The notes under the pieces are model-generated. The model worked only from the letters and a program-made list of their open reading frames with translations, had not been told where the DNA came from and ran no database searches. From positions 1 through 64,000 of the forward strand of contig NZ_OBMT01000016.1 of assembly GCF_900217815.1 (NCBI RefSeq): DNA of 64,000 nt, in the 5' to 3' direction. This document shows, one piece after another, positions 55,232 through 62,367 of this stretch. The position numbers and the translations under genes were made by a program. The stretch is from Rhodobacter maris. Its GTDB lineage: Bacteria; Pseudomonadota; Alphaproteobacteria; Rhodobacterales; Rhodobacteraceae. How positions within the stretch are numbered: the first letter of the stretch is position 1; every line of letters starts with the position of its first letter.

Positions 55232-55350
55232 GCGAAAGGTTCTGTGGCCGCGCGCGGCCCCCCGGAGCCGCGCCTCGGGGCAGAGAGGCGATGCGCCGAT
55301 TTGCGCAGCAGCGCCGTTGGTGTATAGGGAGCCGTCCCGCTTCGACGAGG
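55232..55350 (+). repeat. 119-bp promoter-like repeat, copy B
   Basis: This copy matches, in inverted orientation, the element at 2666-2784 without gaps and with about 8 mismatches. It starts eight bases after the dehydrogenase stop. A candidate sigma-70 promoter lies inside: TTGCGC at 55301-55306, 16 bases, TATAGG at 55323-55328. It points at the capsule-export-like gene that begins at 55413, about 78 bases downstream of the predicted transcription start. Confidence 0.85.
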
Positions 55351-55412
55351 GCGCGATCCTTGGCTTGCCTCGTTCGCGCTCCGGAGCAGATCAGTTGAGA
55401 GGAGGGTCTGAC

Positions 55413-56591
55413 GTGACCGTCGCGCCTTTGCGTTTCACTTGCCTGGAAGAGCGGAAAGGCCAGCGCGACCTTCTCAAACAACTGTTCCCGCGCATTGCCG
55501 AGGTGACCTGGCTGCTCGCGCCACCGCTCGGCTGGCGCGATTATCCGCAGTCGGAAGCACGCGCCTGGGAGGCATATGACCGGCGCAAGACCCCGGCGGC
55601 GACAGGTGTGATGCGGCGTCTCAAGCAACGGCTCCTGAAATGGCAATACAACGGCGCGCGCCGCTATTTTGAAGCGAACAAGGCATGCGTTGCGGTTGCG
55701 TGGAACGCGCAGGCCGGGAACCGTTACGTTTTCATGCAGGCGGCGCGGGATGCCGGTGTGAAGCGGCTGTTTCTCGAACTCGGGCCGTTTCCGGGCACGC
55801 TGACCGCCGATCCCTGTGGCGTCAATTTCGTCAACGGATTGCCGCGCGAGATTGCGCCCTATCTGGAGTGGCGCAGAACCACGCCATCGGCAGAGCCCGG
55901 GTGGCGCAGCCTCGCACAGACGATCCGTCAACGCGCCGCGGCGGGCGAGGTGAAACCGAGTGCGGCGGATGTGCCGCCGCTGGAGGCGCCCTATGTCTTC
56001 GCGCCCTTGCAGACGCCGGGCGACAGCCAGCTGCGGCTCTTTGGCGGCGAGCACCGCTCGGTCGAGGCTTTCGTCCGCGCCCTCGTGCGCGCCAGTCACG
56101 CCCTGCCGGCGGGCTGGCATCTGCGCCTCAAGGAACATCCCACGGCCCCGGGCTCGCTGGCAGAGTTCATCACCCGGGAGGCCCGGGGGAGCCGGGTCGT
56201 TCTTGACAATCAGACCGACACGTTCGCACAGGTGCGGGCGGCCCGCGCCGTGGTGACCGTCAATTCCTCCGTCGGGCTTGAAGCCATGGGGTTCGACAAG
56301 CCGGTGATCGCGACCGGGCAGTGTTTCTGGGCTTTTGACGGGGTCGCCCATCACGCGCCGGGGGATGCGGAGCTGGCACAGCTCTTTGCCACGGCCGATA
56401 CTCTGAGCTTCGATGCCACGGCGCGCGATGCATTCCTCGGCTTCCTGTTCGAAGAATATTACCCCCGCCTGCGCAGGCCGGACAGCCCCGAGATTGACCT
56501 GTCCGCCGAGTTGGCCAAGCTCACCTTGCGACTGGACCCCCCGGCAGGGCATCCGATCTGGGCACGCCCCTGCAAGGATCTTTCCGCATGA
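55413..56591 (+). CDS. capsular polysaccharide synthesis/export protein (KpsS/LipB-like)
   Basis: The protein is 392 residues from a GTG at 55413, chosen because GAGAGGAGG ends eight bases before it and because the open frame further upstream runs through the promoter repeat. The sequence fits the Capsule_synth family: MQAARDAGVKRLFLELGPFP, YVFAPLQTPGDSQLRLFGG, WHLRLKEHPTAPGSLAEF and TVNSSVGLEAMGFDKPVIAT, followed by GQCFWAF, the last being the nucleotide-sugar-binding end of KpsS/KpsC-like Kdo transferases. In characterised capsules these enzymes build the lipid-linked Kdo linker; that role is inferred here. Confidence 0.82.
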   Translation: MTVAPLRFTCLEERKGQRDLLKQLFPRIAEVTWLLAPPLGWRDYPQSEARAWEAYDRRKTPAATGVMRRLKQRLLKWQYNGARRYFEANKACVAVAWNAQAGNRYVFMQAARDAGVKRLFLELGPFPGTLTADPCGVNFVNGLPREIAPYLEWRRTTPSAEPGWRSLAQTIRQRAAAGEVKPSAADVPPLEAPYVFAPLQTPGDSQLRLFGGEHRSVEAFVRALVRASHALPAGWHLRLKEHPTAPGSLAEFITREARGSRVVLDNQTDTFAQVRAARAVVTVNSSVGLEAMGFDKPVIATGQCFWAFDGVAHHAPGDAELAQLFATADTLSFDATARDAFLGFLFEEYYPRLRRPDSPEIDLSAELAKLTLRLDPPAGHPIWARPCKDLSA

Positions 56592-56640
56592 CCGCACCAG
56601 GCTCGGAGGCCGAGATGATGATGGCAAGGAGACATGTGGC

Positions 56641-57780
56641 ATGATCCCCGCCTGGAAGATCAGGCGCGAGATCCTGCGCCTGAAGTCGCAACTCTCGTAC
56701 CTGCCGCGTCGGATCGTCGAACCGCTGTTGCGGGCGCATCACGATCACACGCGCTGGGCGCGGATCGCGGTCACCGAGGGCCCGGGCAGAACAAGCGCGA
56801 AATATGCGGTCTTCCTCATTTACCAGCCCGGGCCTTTGCCCGGCTCGATTCTGGAAACCTGTCGGTATCTGGGAGCGAACGACTACTCGGTCGTGCTGGT
56901 TTCGAATGGCGCGTTGCCGCCAGCATCCCGCGACAGCCTGCGCCCGCACTGCCGTTCCATTCTGGAACGACCAAATTTTGGATATGATTTTGGTGGGTAC
57001 CGCGACGGTATCCATTTTCTCCAGCGCCAGGGCCTCTCCCCCTCCCACCTGATCCTTCTCAACGACAGCATCTGGTTTCCGATGGTTTCCGACAGCCAGG
57101 TGATCGGGCGGCTCGAAGCCTCTGCTCTCGACGTTTGCGGGTTGCTCCTGCGCCCGCGCAGGCGCGGGGAAGCGAAGCGGGCATTCGGGCGGCGCCATCA
57201 AGCAACAGGGCCTTCGGAATTCCTCGAATCCTATCTGATTCATCTGCGCCAGCCGGTCTGGGAGAGCGAAACCTTTCGCCGGTTCTGGCGAGATTACAAG
57301 CAGAGCAGCTCCAAATGGCTGACCATAAAACGCGGCGAGATCGGCTTTTCCAAAGCGCTGCAGGCGGGCGGCTTCTCTGTCGGCGCGCTTTCTGGCCTCA
57401 CCGCTTTCATCGACGCGATCAGCCAGCAGGGCGCGCCCTTCCTCGACAAGGCGCTGCACTATGCCGCCGCTCCCGGCATGGCGTTTCCGACAACGGTGCC
57501 GGAACTCGCTGAATTCGGCCAAGAGGGGGCGCCGTCAGACCAGAAACGAGCCTATATCATCGCGATCGCGTGTCGGGAGCGGTTCAACGCCTCTTTCTGC
57601 TGGGCAACCGAAACGCTTTTCGAGACGCATTTCGTCAAAAAACACAACAGCGCCCTGTTTCGGATGTCGCGTGAAAAATATCTGGAAGCGATCGATGCAG
57701 GCGATATTCGGGCCGATGCCCCGGCGGCGCTCGAAGAGATCCGACGCCGCGTGCACGCGGCAAGAGGCCTGGAGAGCTGA
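56641..57780 (+). CDS. RgpF-like rhamnan synthesis protein, first tandem copy
   Basis: This 379-residue protein resembles the RgpF (rhamnan synthesis F) family. It starts MIPAWKIRREILRLKSQLSY with AAGGAG upstream. Conserved parts are AVFLIYQPGPLPGSILETCR, NFGYDFGGYRDGIHFL and LILLNDSIWFPM, which mirror the NFGYDFGAWKDG and LLNDSV motifs of RgpF. The C-terminal half (SSKWLTIKRGEIGFSKALQA, FCWATETLFETHFVKKHN) is shared with the next gene. RgpF proteins act in rhamnose-polymer assembly, so dTDP-rhamnose made by rfbCBDA in this window could be the donor. The frame upstream of the ATG overlaps the KpsS-like gene and is not coding. Confidence 0.83.
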   Translation: MIPAWKIRREILRLKSQLSYLPRRIVEPLLRAHHDHTRWARIAVTEGPGRTSAKYAVFLIYQPGPLPGSILETCRYLGANDYSVVLVSNGALPPASRDSLRPHCRSILERPNFGYDFGGYRDGIHFLQRQGLSPSHLILLNDSIWFPMVSDSQVIGRLEASALDVCGLLLRPRRRGEAKRAFGRRHQATGPSEFLESYLIHLRQPVWESETFRRFWRDYKQSSSKWLTIKRGEIGFSKALQAGGFSVGALSGLTAFIDAISQQGAPFLDKALHYAAAPGMAFPTTVPELAEFGQEGAPSDQKRAYIIAIACRERFNASFCWATETLFETHFVKKHNSALFRMSREKYLEAIDAGDIRADAPAALEEIRRRVHAARGLES

Positions 57781-57823
57781 GCGCGTTGCGGCGATCAGGA
57801 GTTACAATCAAGGAGCGGTCCAC

Positions 57824-58954
57824 ATGATCCCGGGATGGAAAATCAAACGGGAAGCCCATCGCCTTCTCGACCAGATCGCGAGCATTCCGCGCAAGATCCT
57901 CGAAATGTCTGATCGCAAGCGCTATGATGCAGAGCGGTGGGAAAAAATCTCCGTCACCGAGGGCCGGGGCGCGCCCGGAGACAAATTCGCGATATTTCTG
58001 ATTTACCAGCCCGGGCCGCTTCCAGGCTCAGTTCTCGAAACTTGCGAGTATTTTTGCAGACACGATTACAACATCGTTCTCGTTTCCAACGGGACGCTGC
58101 CGGATGCTTCTCGCGAAAGGTTAAATGCATGCTGCAGATATATTCTGGAGCGCCCTAACTTCGGATATGATTTCGGTGGCTATCGGGATGGTATCCATTT
58201 TTTGCTCGGCAAGGCCGTTTCACCTTCGGATCTGGTCATCCTCAACGACAGTATCTGGTTTCCGATGGTGGCCGGCTCCGCTGTTCTGCCGCGTATCGAA
58301 TCCCTTCAGTCCGATATTGGCGGCTTGCTGATGAGCCCACGAAGAATAGGAAAGCTGCGCAAGGTGACGCGCCTTCTGTCGCGGCGCAAGCCGCCGTTCG
58401 AGTTTCTGGAATCTTATTTCATTCACTTGCGTCGCCCGATATGGGAAAGCACGGCTTTCCGTGATTATTGGCAGACTTATGAGCAAAGCAGCTCAAAAGC
58501 CGTGACTGTAAAAAAGGGCGAGCTCGGATTTTCTCAGGCGATGGCCGCGGCGGGTTTTTCGCTCGACGCCTTGCTGCGGCGCGATCTTTTCATCGAAGAT
58601 ATTCGCAAGAGGCCGGAATCCTTCCTCGACAAGACGCTCAAATATGCCGCTTATTCCGATGCGCCGTTCCGGGAGGCCGCGAAAGACCTTGCAAGCGGGA
58701 AAGGTGGCGCGGAGCTGTGCGAACGCAAACGAGCGCATGTGATCGCGGTTGCGTTGCGTCGGCGCGTGAATTCTTCATTTTGTTGGGCGACAGAAGAAAT
58801 TTTCGCGACGCATTTCATCAAGAAGCACAATGGTTTCCTGTTCCAGAAGTCGCGTGAGAAATACATTGAGGCCGTGGATGCCGGCGATATCGTAGTCGAC
58901 GCCCCCGCGGCGCTGGAAGAAATTCGACAGCGGGTCGCGCGCGACAAAAAGTGA
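57824..58954 (+). CDS. RgpF-like rhamnan synthesis protein, second tandem copy
   Basis: This 376-residue paralogue of the preceding gene is alignable over its whole length, with roughly 60% identity by eye in the N-terminal half. It starts MIPGWKIKREAHRLLDQIAS and keeps IFLIYQPGPLPGSVLETCEY, NFGYDFGGYRDGIHFLL and LVILNDSIWFPM. An AAGGAG ribosome site lies nine bases before the ATG at 57824. Its base composition is visibly less GC-rich than the first copy (for example 58040-58260), so the pair may be an acquired paralogue rather than a recent local duplication. It is the last gene of the polysaccharide region. Confidence 0.83.
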   Translation: MIPGWKIKREAHRLLDQIASIPRKILEMSDRKRYDAERWEKISVTEGRGAPGDKFAIFLIYQPGPLPGSVLETCEYFCRHDYNIVLVSNGTLPDASRERLNACCRYILERPNFGYDFGGYRDGIHFLLGKAVSPSDLVILNDSIWFPMVAGSAVLPRIESLQSDIGGLLMSPRRIGKLRKVTRLLSRRKPPFEFLESYFIHLRRPIWESTAFRDYWQTYEQSSSKAVTVKKGELGFSQAMAAAGFSLDALLRRDLFIEDIRKRPESFLDKTLKYAAYSDAPFREAAKDLASGKGGAELCERKRAHVIAVALRRRVNSSFCWATEEIFATHFIKKHNGFLFQKSREKYIEAVDAGDIVVDAPAALEEIRQRVARDKK

Positions 58955-59070
58955 TGGCGCCGCGGTCCGACGAGTTCGACACGCGAGACCTAGCCAGCGT
59001 CCCTCACGGCGGAGCCTAAACCACTGCGGCAAGCGCTCTGATCTCGGCCCGCTATCGCACCGGACGGATG

Positions 59071-59096
59071 ACATCGTGCCGCTTCTGCGGCACGAT
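59071..59096. promoter_or_regulatory. perfect 11-bp hairpin upstream of yeeE-like gene
   Basis: CATCGTGCCGC at 59071-59081 pairs with GCGGCACGATG at 59086-59096 across the tetraloop TTCT. It lies 50 bases before the ATG of the sulfur transporter gene and has no T-run. It may be an operator (long inverted repeat) or a 5'-leader hairpin controlling that gene. Confidence 0.6.
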
Positions 59097-59145
59097 GGAG
59101 GCCTGCCCCGGAGCATAGTGCGGCGGAGGGAACGGGAGAACCCTG

Positions 59146-60207
59146 ATGGATCTGGTGTCGCTTCTGGATCGGGTCGATGAACCGGCGCTCTCGGCTTTGT
59201 TCGGGGTCGTGACCGGTGCCGTTTTCGGCATTGCCGCACAGCGCTCCGCCTTCTGTCTGCGCGCCGCCACCGTCGATTTCGCGCGCGGGGCGCTCGGGCG
59301 GCCGGTGGCGGTCTGGCTTCTCACCTTTTCGACCGCGCTGATCTGGGTGCAGGGGGCGCAGCTCGCGGGGCTCTTTCGTTCCGACGAAGCGCGGATGATG
59401 GCCGTGACGGGAAGCTGGTCCGGCGCGATGCTGGGAGGGGGGCTCTTTGGCATCGGCATGGTGCTTGCGCGCGGCTGTTCGGGCCGGCTTCTGGTCCTCG
59501 CCGCGACCGGGAACTTGCGCGCGCTGATCTCGGGGCTCCTTTTTGCGGTCACTGCGCAGATGGCGCTCCACGGCTGGCTCGCGCCGCTGCGGCAATGGCT
59601 TGCCGGGCTCTGGGTGACGCCCGGCGGGCGCAATCTGGAGATCTTCACCGCGGCGGGGCTGCCCCGTGGCGGCGGGTTCGCCCTGGGGATCGGCATTGCC
59701 GCGCTCGCCCTCTGGCTGGCGCGGCGCAACCGGATCGGGCTTGGGCCGCTCGTCTTTGCTTCGGGCGTCGGGTTCGCCGTCGCGCTTGGCTGGGTGCTGA
59801 CCTTCTCGCTTGCGCAGGTGGCGTTCGAGCCGGTCATGGTCACTTCCGCCACCTTCTCGGGACCATCAGCCAACACATTGATGTTTTTCCTGCTCCCCGA
59901 TCCGCGGCTCGATTTCGACATCGGGCTCGTACCCGGGGTGTTCCTTGGCGCTTTTCTGGCGGCGGCGTTGGCAGGGGAACTGAAATTTCAGGGCTTCGAG
60001 CGCGAGAGTCAGATGCGACGCGCGATGTTTGGCGCGGTGCTGATGGGGTTCGGCGCGATGCTGGCGGGGGGCTGTGCGATCGGAGCGGGGGTTACCGGCA
60101 CCTCCATCGGCACGGCGACGGCCTGGCTCGCGCTCCTTTTCATGTGGCTCGGGGCGATGGCGGCGGACCGGCTCGTCGATCAACCTTCAAGCGGGCGGAA
60201 GATGTAG
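59146..60207 (+). CDS. YeeE/YedE-family sulfur-compound transporter
   Basis: This 353-residue polytopic inner-membrane protein has about nine hydrophobic segments. Family cysteines and glycine motifs are present: GVVTGAVFGIAAQRSAFCLR, GIGMVLARGCSGRLLVL and MLAGGCAIGAGVTGTSIGTA. Characterised YeeE proteins take up thiosulfate by relaying it between conserved cysteines, and neighbouring sox genes make a sulfur substrate likely here. It is preceded by a hairpin and a GGAGGG site. Its 3' end overlaps the convergent metallo-hydrolase gene by 28 bases. Confidence 0.87.
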   Translation: MDLVSLLDRVDEPALSALFGVVTGAVFGIAAQRSAFCLRAATVDFARGALGRPVAVWLLTFSTALIWVQGAQLAGLFRSDEARMMAVTGSWSGAMLGGGLFGIGMVLARGCSGRLLVLAATGNLRALISGLLFAVTAQMALHGWLAPLRQWLAGLWVTPGGRNLEIFTAAGLPRGGGFALGIGIAALALWLARRNRIGLGPLVFASGVGFAVALGWVLTFSLAQVAFEPVMVTSATFSGPSANTLMFFLLPDPRLDFDIGLVPGVFLGAFLAAALAGELKFQGFERESQMRRAMFGAVLMGFGAMLAGGCAIGAGVTGTSIGTATAWLALLFMWLGAMAADRLVDQPSSGRKM

Positions 60208-61088
60208 CCGCCCGCGGGCGCGCGTTCAGCCCGGCCGAGGCCGCCTGCGGGCAGGTGATAGCCGATCAGCACGAGATCCGTGTCGGCCACCTCGGCGAGC
60301 AGCCGGATCCGGGTGGCCGCGGCCGCCGCGATGTCCTGATCCGAACCGGTGGGCCAGTCGGGCCGCTCGAAGGCGACATGATGGTTCGAGAGACAATCGC
60401 CCAGAACCAGCGCCGGGGTGGGCTCGGCAAGCGCATAGGCCATGTGGCCGGGCGTGTGGCCGGGGGTGAGCCGCGCGGTGATGCCGGGCAGCACTTCCGC
60501 GCCATCTTCAAGAAGCGTCAGCCGTTCTCCCAGAGCCGCGAGCCGCCGCGCCGCGCCCACTGCATAGCCCTTGCGCCCCTCGTCAATGCGGGCGACGGTT
60601 TCGGGATCCATCCAGAATGCATGCTCGATCCGACCCATCATATGCACGGCATGACCGAAGACGGGCTCGTCGAAGTCGTCGAGCACGCCCCAGAGATGAT
60701 CGGGATGGCCGTGCGTGAAGAGCACATGGGTGATGTCTTCAGGCCCGAGGGTCAACGTGGCGAGCGCCTCGAACAGCTTTCCGGCGCTGGGTTGGAAATC
60801 CGGCCCGGCGCCCGCGTCGAAGAGCACGGTATGCTTGCCGTCACGATAAAGCGTGACATTGCAGGGCGGATCGAAGCGGTCGAGGCTTTCGCCATACCGC
60901 GCGAGGAGTTCGTGCAATTCTGCTTGCGGCATCTGCCCGAAAAGGACCGTGGGCGAAAGCACGAGCGCGCCGTCTGACACTGTGTCGATCCGCGCGCCCC
61001 CCAGATCGAGCGTCGTTGTGGCCCAGAGCCGCGGCGGGGCGCCGAGCGCGGCGGTGGCGGCAATCAGGACGTGGCGGCGGGTGATCAT
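60180..61088 (-). CDS. MBL-fold metallo-hydrolase with twin-arginine-type signal
   Basis: The protein is 302 residues from the ATG at 61088 (AAAGGAG upstream). The N-terminus MITRRHVLIAATAALGAP is a twin-arginine-like export signal. The body is a metallo-beta-lactamase fold with the HxHxDH box in THGHPDHLWG, a later histidine in TPGHTPGHMAYAL and the aspartate in LVLGDCLSNHH. A periplasmic MBL enzyme next to soxF and soxB suggests a role in sulfur-compound oxidation, comparable to SoxH-type proteins of sox clusters; the reaction is unknown. It converges on the transporter gene and follows soxF on the same strand with a 16-base gap. Confidence 0.82.
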   Translation of the reverse strand: MITRRHVLIAATAALGAPPRLWATTTLDLGGARIDTVSDGALVLSPTVLFGQMPQAELHELLARYGESLDRFDPPCNVTLYRDGKHTVLFDAGAGPDFQPSAGKLFEALATLTLGPEDITHVLFTHGHPDHLWGVLDDFDEPVFGHAVHMMGRIEHAFWMDPETVARIDEGRKGYAVGAARRLAALGERLTLLEDGAEVLPGITARLTPGHTPGHMAYALAEPTPALVLGDCLSNHHVAFERPDWPTGSDQDIAAAAATRIRLLAEVADTDLVLIGYHLPAGGLGRAERAPAGGYIFRPLEG

Positions 61089-61104
61089 GGCGCTCCTTTC
61101 CGGC

Positions 61105-62364
61105 TCAGCCGAAGATGGCGTGGGTGAAGGCCTCATACCAGCTTTGCGCTTCCTCGAGAGTCCTGCGACGGGTGGCGGTATCTTCGTTGGCCGCAGAGAT
61201 GAAGCTCTCCACTTGCGTGATGCCCTCGGGGCGCGGTTCGTAGAGCCCGCCGAGCTTCACGGCATCGCCCGGTGCCAGCACAGACCAGCAGATATTGGCA
61301 TAGTGATCGGGCAGGGGCGCGCGGCCAAAGAGATCGGCGCGGAGCGCCGCGGCAGCCATTTCGGCTTGCGAATGCGCGGCAAAGGCCCCCTTCGGCATTG
61401 CCCCTTGCGCGCTCGCATCGCCCAACACCCAGATCTGCGGATCGGTTTTCGCGCGCATCGTGAACGGGTCGACCGGCACCCAGCCCGCGGCATCGGTGAG
61501 CCCGGCGATCCGCGCCAGCGCACCGGCCCTTTGCGCCGGGATGACATTGCAGACATCGACCTTTTCCGCCGCGCCCTCGACCAGCACTTCCATCGTTTCG
61601 GGGCGCACGGCCACATCCGCCGCGCCGAACTCCGGGCCGAACCATGTCACCATGCCGTTGGTGTATTTCCCCCAACCATCCTCGAACAGCGTCTGCTTGG
61701 TGAAATGATCCTTCGGGTCGAAGATCAGGATCTTCGCCGTCGGATTGATCTTTTTGAACCGCTGCGCGATCAGGCTTGCCCGTTCATAGGGGGCGGGCGG
61801 GCAGCGGTAGGGATTGGGCGGCGCGATCAGCGCAAGCGTGCCGCCCTCGCGCATCGTCTCGATTTGGTGTTTGAGAAGCAACGTCTGCGGCCCGGCCTTC
61901 CAGGCATGGGGCATGATCTCGGCCACCTCTTCCGACCAGCCGGGCACCGCCCCGGGCACGAAATCGATCCCCGGAGAGAGCACGAGCCGGTCGTAATCGC
62001 GTGTCGCGCCCGAGGCGAGCCGGAGCCGCCTTTGCGCCCGGTCCACCGCGATGACGCTGTCGATCACCACTTCGGCGCCCGCCCTTGCAAGCCCCTCATA
62101 GCCGAATTGCAGGCTCTCGAACGGCCTGAGCCCGCCGATCACATGGTTGGAGAAGAAGCAGGTGGTGTAGCGCGGGGAGCGTTCGATCAAGGTGACCGCG
62201 ATCCCGCCCTCCTCGGCGAGCAGCCGCGCGCAGGAGGCGCCGCCCGCGCCGCCCCCCACCACGACGACGCGCGGCGGGGACTGGCCCAGCAGGGCCGGGG
62301 CCGCAAGAGAGGGCACGAGCCCCACCGCAGCGGCCAGCATCCGGCGGCGAGAAAGTGCGCCCAT
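61105..62364 (-). CDS. soxF: SoxF, flavocytochrome c sulfide dehydrogenase flavoprotein-like
   Basis: This periplasmic FAD protein related to the FccB subunit oxidises sulfide or supports the Sox system. The 419 residues start with a twin-arginine signal (LSRRRMLAAAVGLVPSLAAP). Then comes the FAD fold RVVVVGGGAGGASCARLLAE, the flavin-anchoring segment SPRYTTCFFSNHVIGG with the cysteine expected to bind FAD, YDRLVLSPGIDF, a redox cysteine in PNPYRCPPAPYERAS and its likely partner in YANICWSVLAPGD, plus the C-terminal EAQSWYEAFTHAIFG. It starts three bases after the soxB stop and is cotranscribed with it. Confidence 0.92.
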   Translation of the reverse strand: MGALSRRRMLAAAVGLVPSLAAPALLGQSPPRVVVVGGGAGGASCARLLAEEGGIAVTLIERSPRYTTCFFSNHVIGGLRPFESLQFGYEGLARAGAEVVIDSVIAVDRAQRRLRLASGATRDYDRLVLSPGIDFVPGAVPGWSEEVAEIMPHAWKAGPQTLLLKHQIETMREGGTLALIAPPNPYRCPPAPYERASLIAQRFKKINPTAKILIFDPKDHFTKQTLFEDGWGKYTNGMVTWFGPEFGAADVAVRPETMEVLVEGAAEKVDVCNVIPAQRAGALARIAGLTDAAGWVPVDPFTMRAKTDPQIWVLGDASAQGAMPKGAFAAHSQAEMAAAALRADLFGRAPLPDHYANICWSVLAPGDAVKLGGLYEPRPEGITQVESFISAANEDTATRRRTLEEAQSWYEAFTHAIFG

Positions 62365-62367
62365 GGC

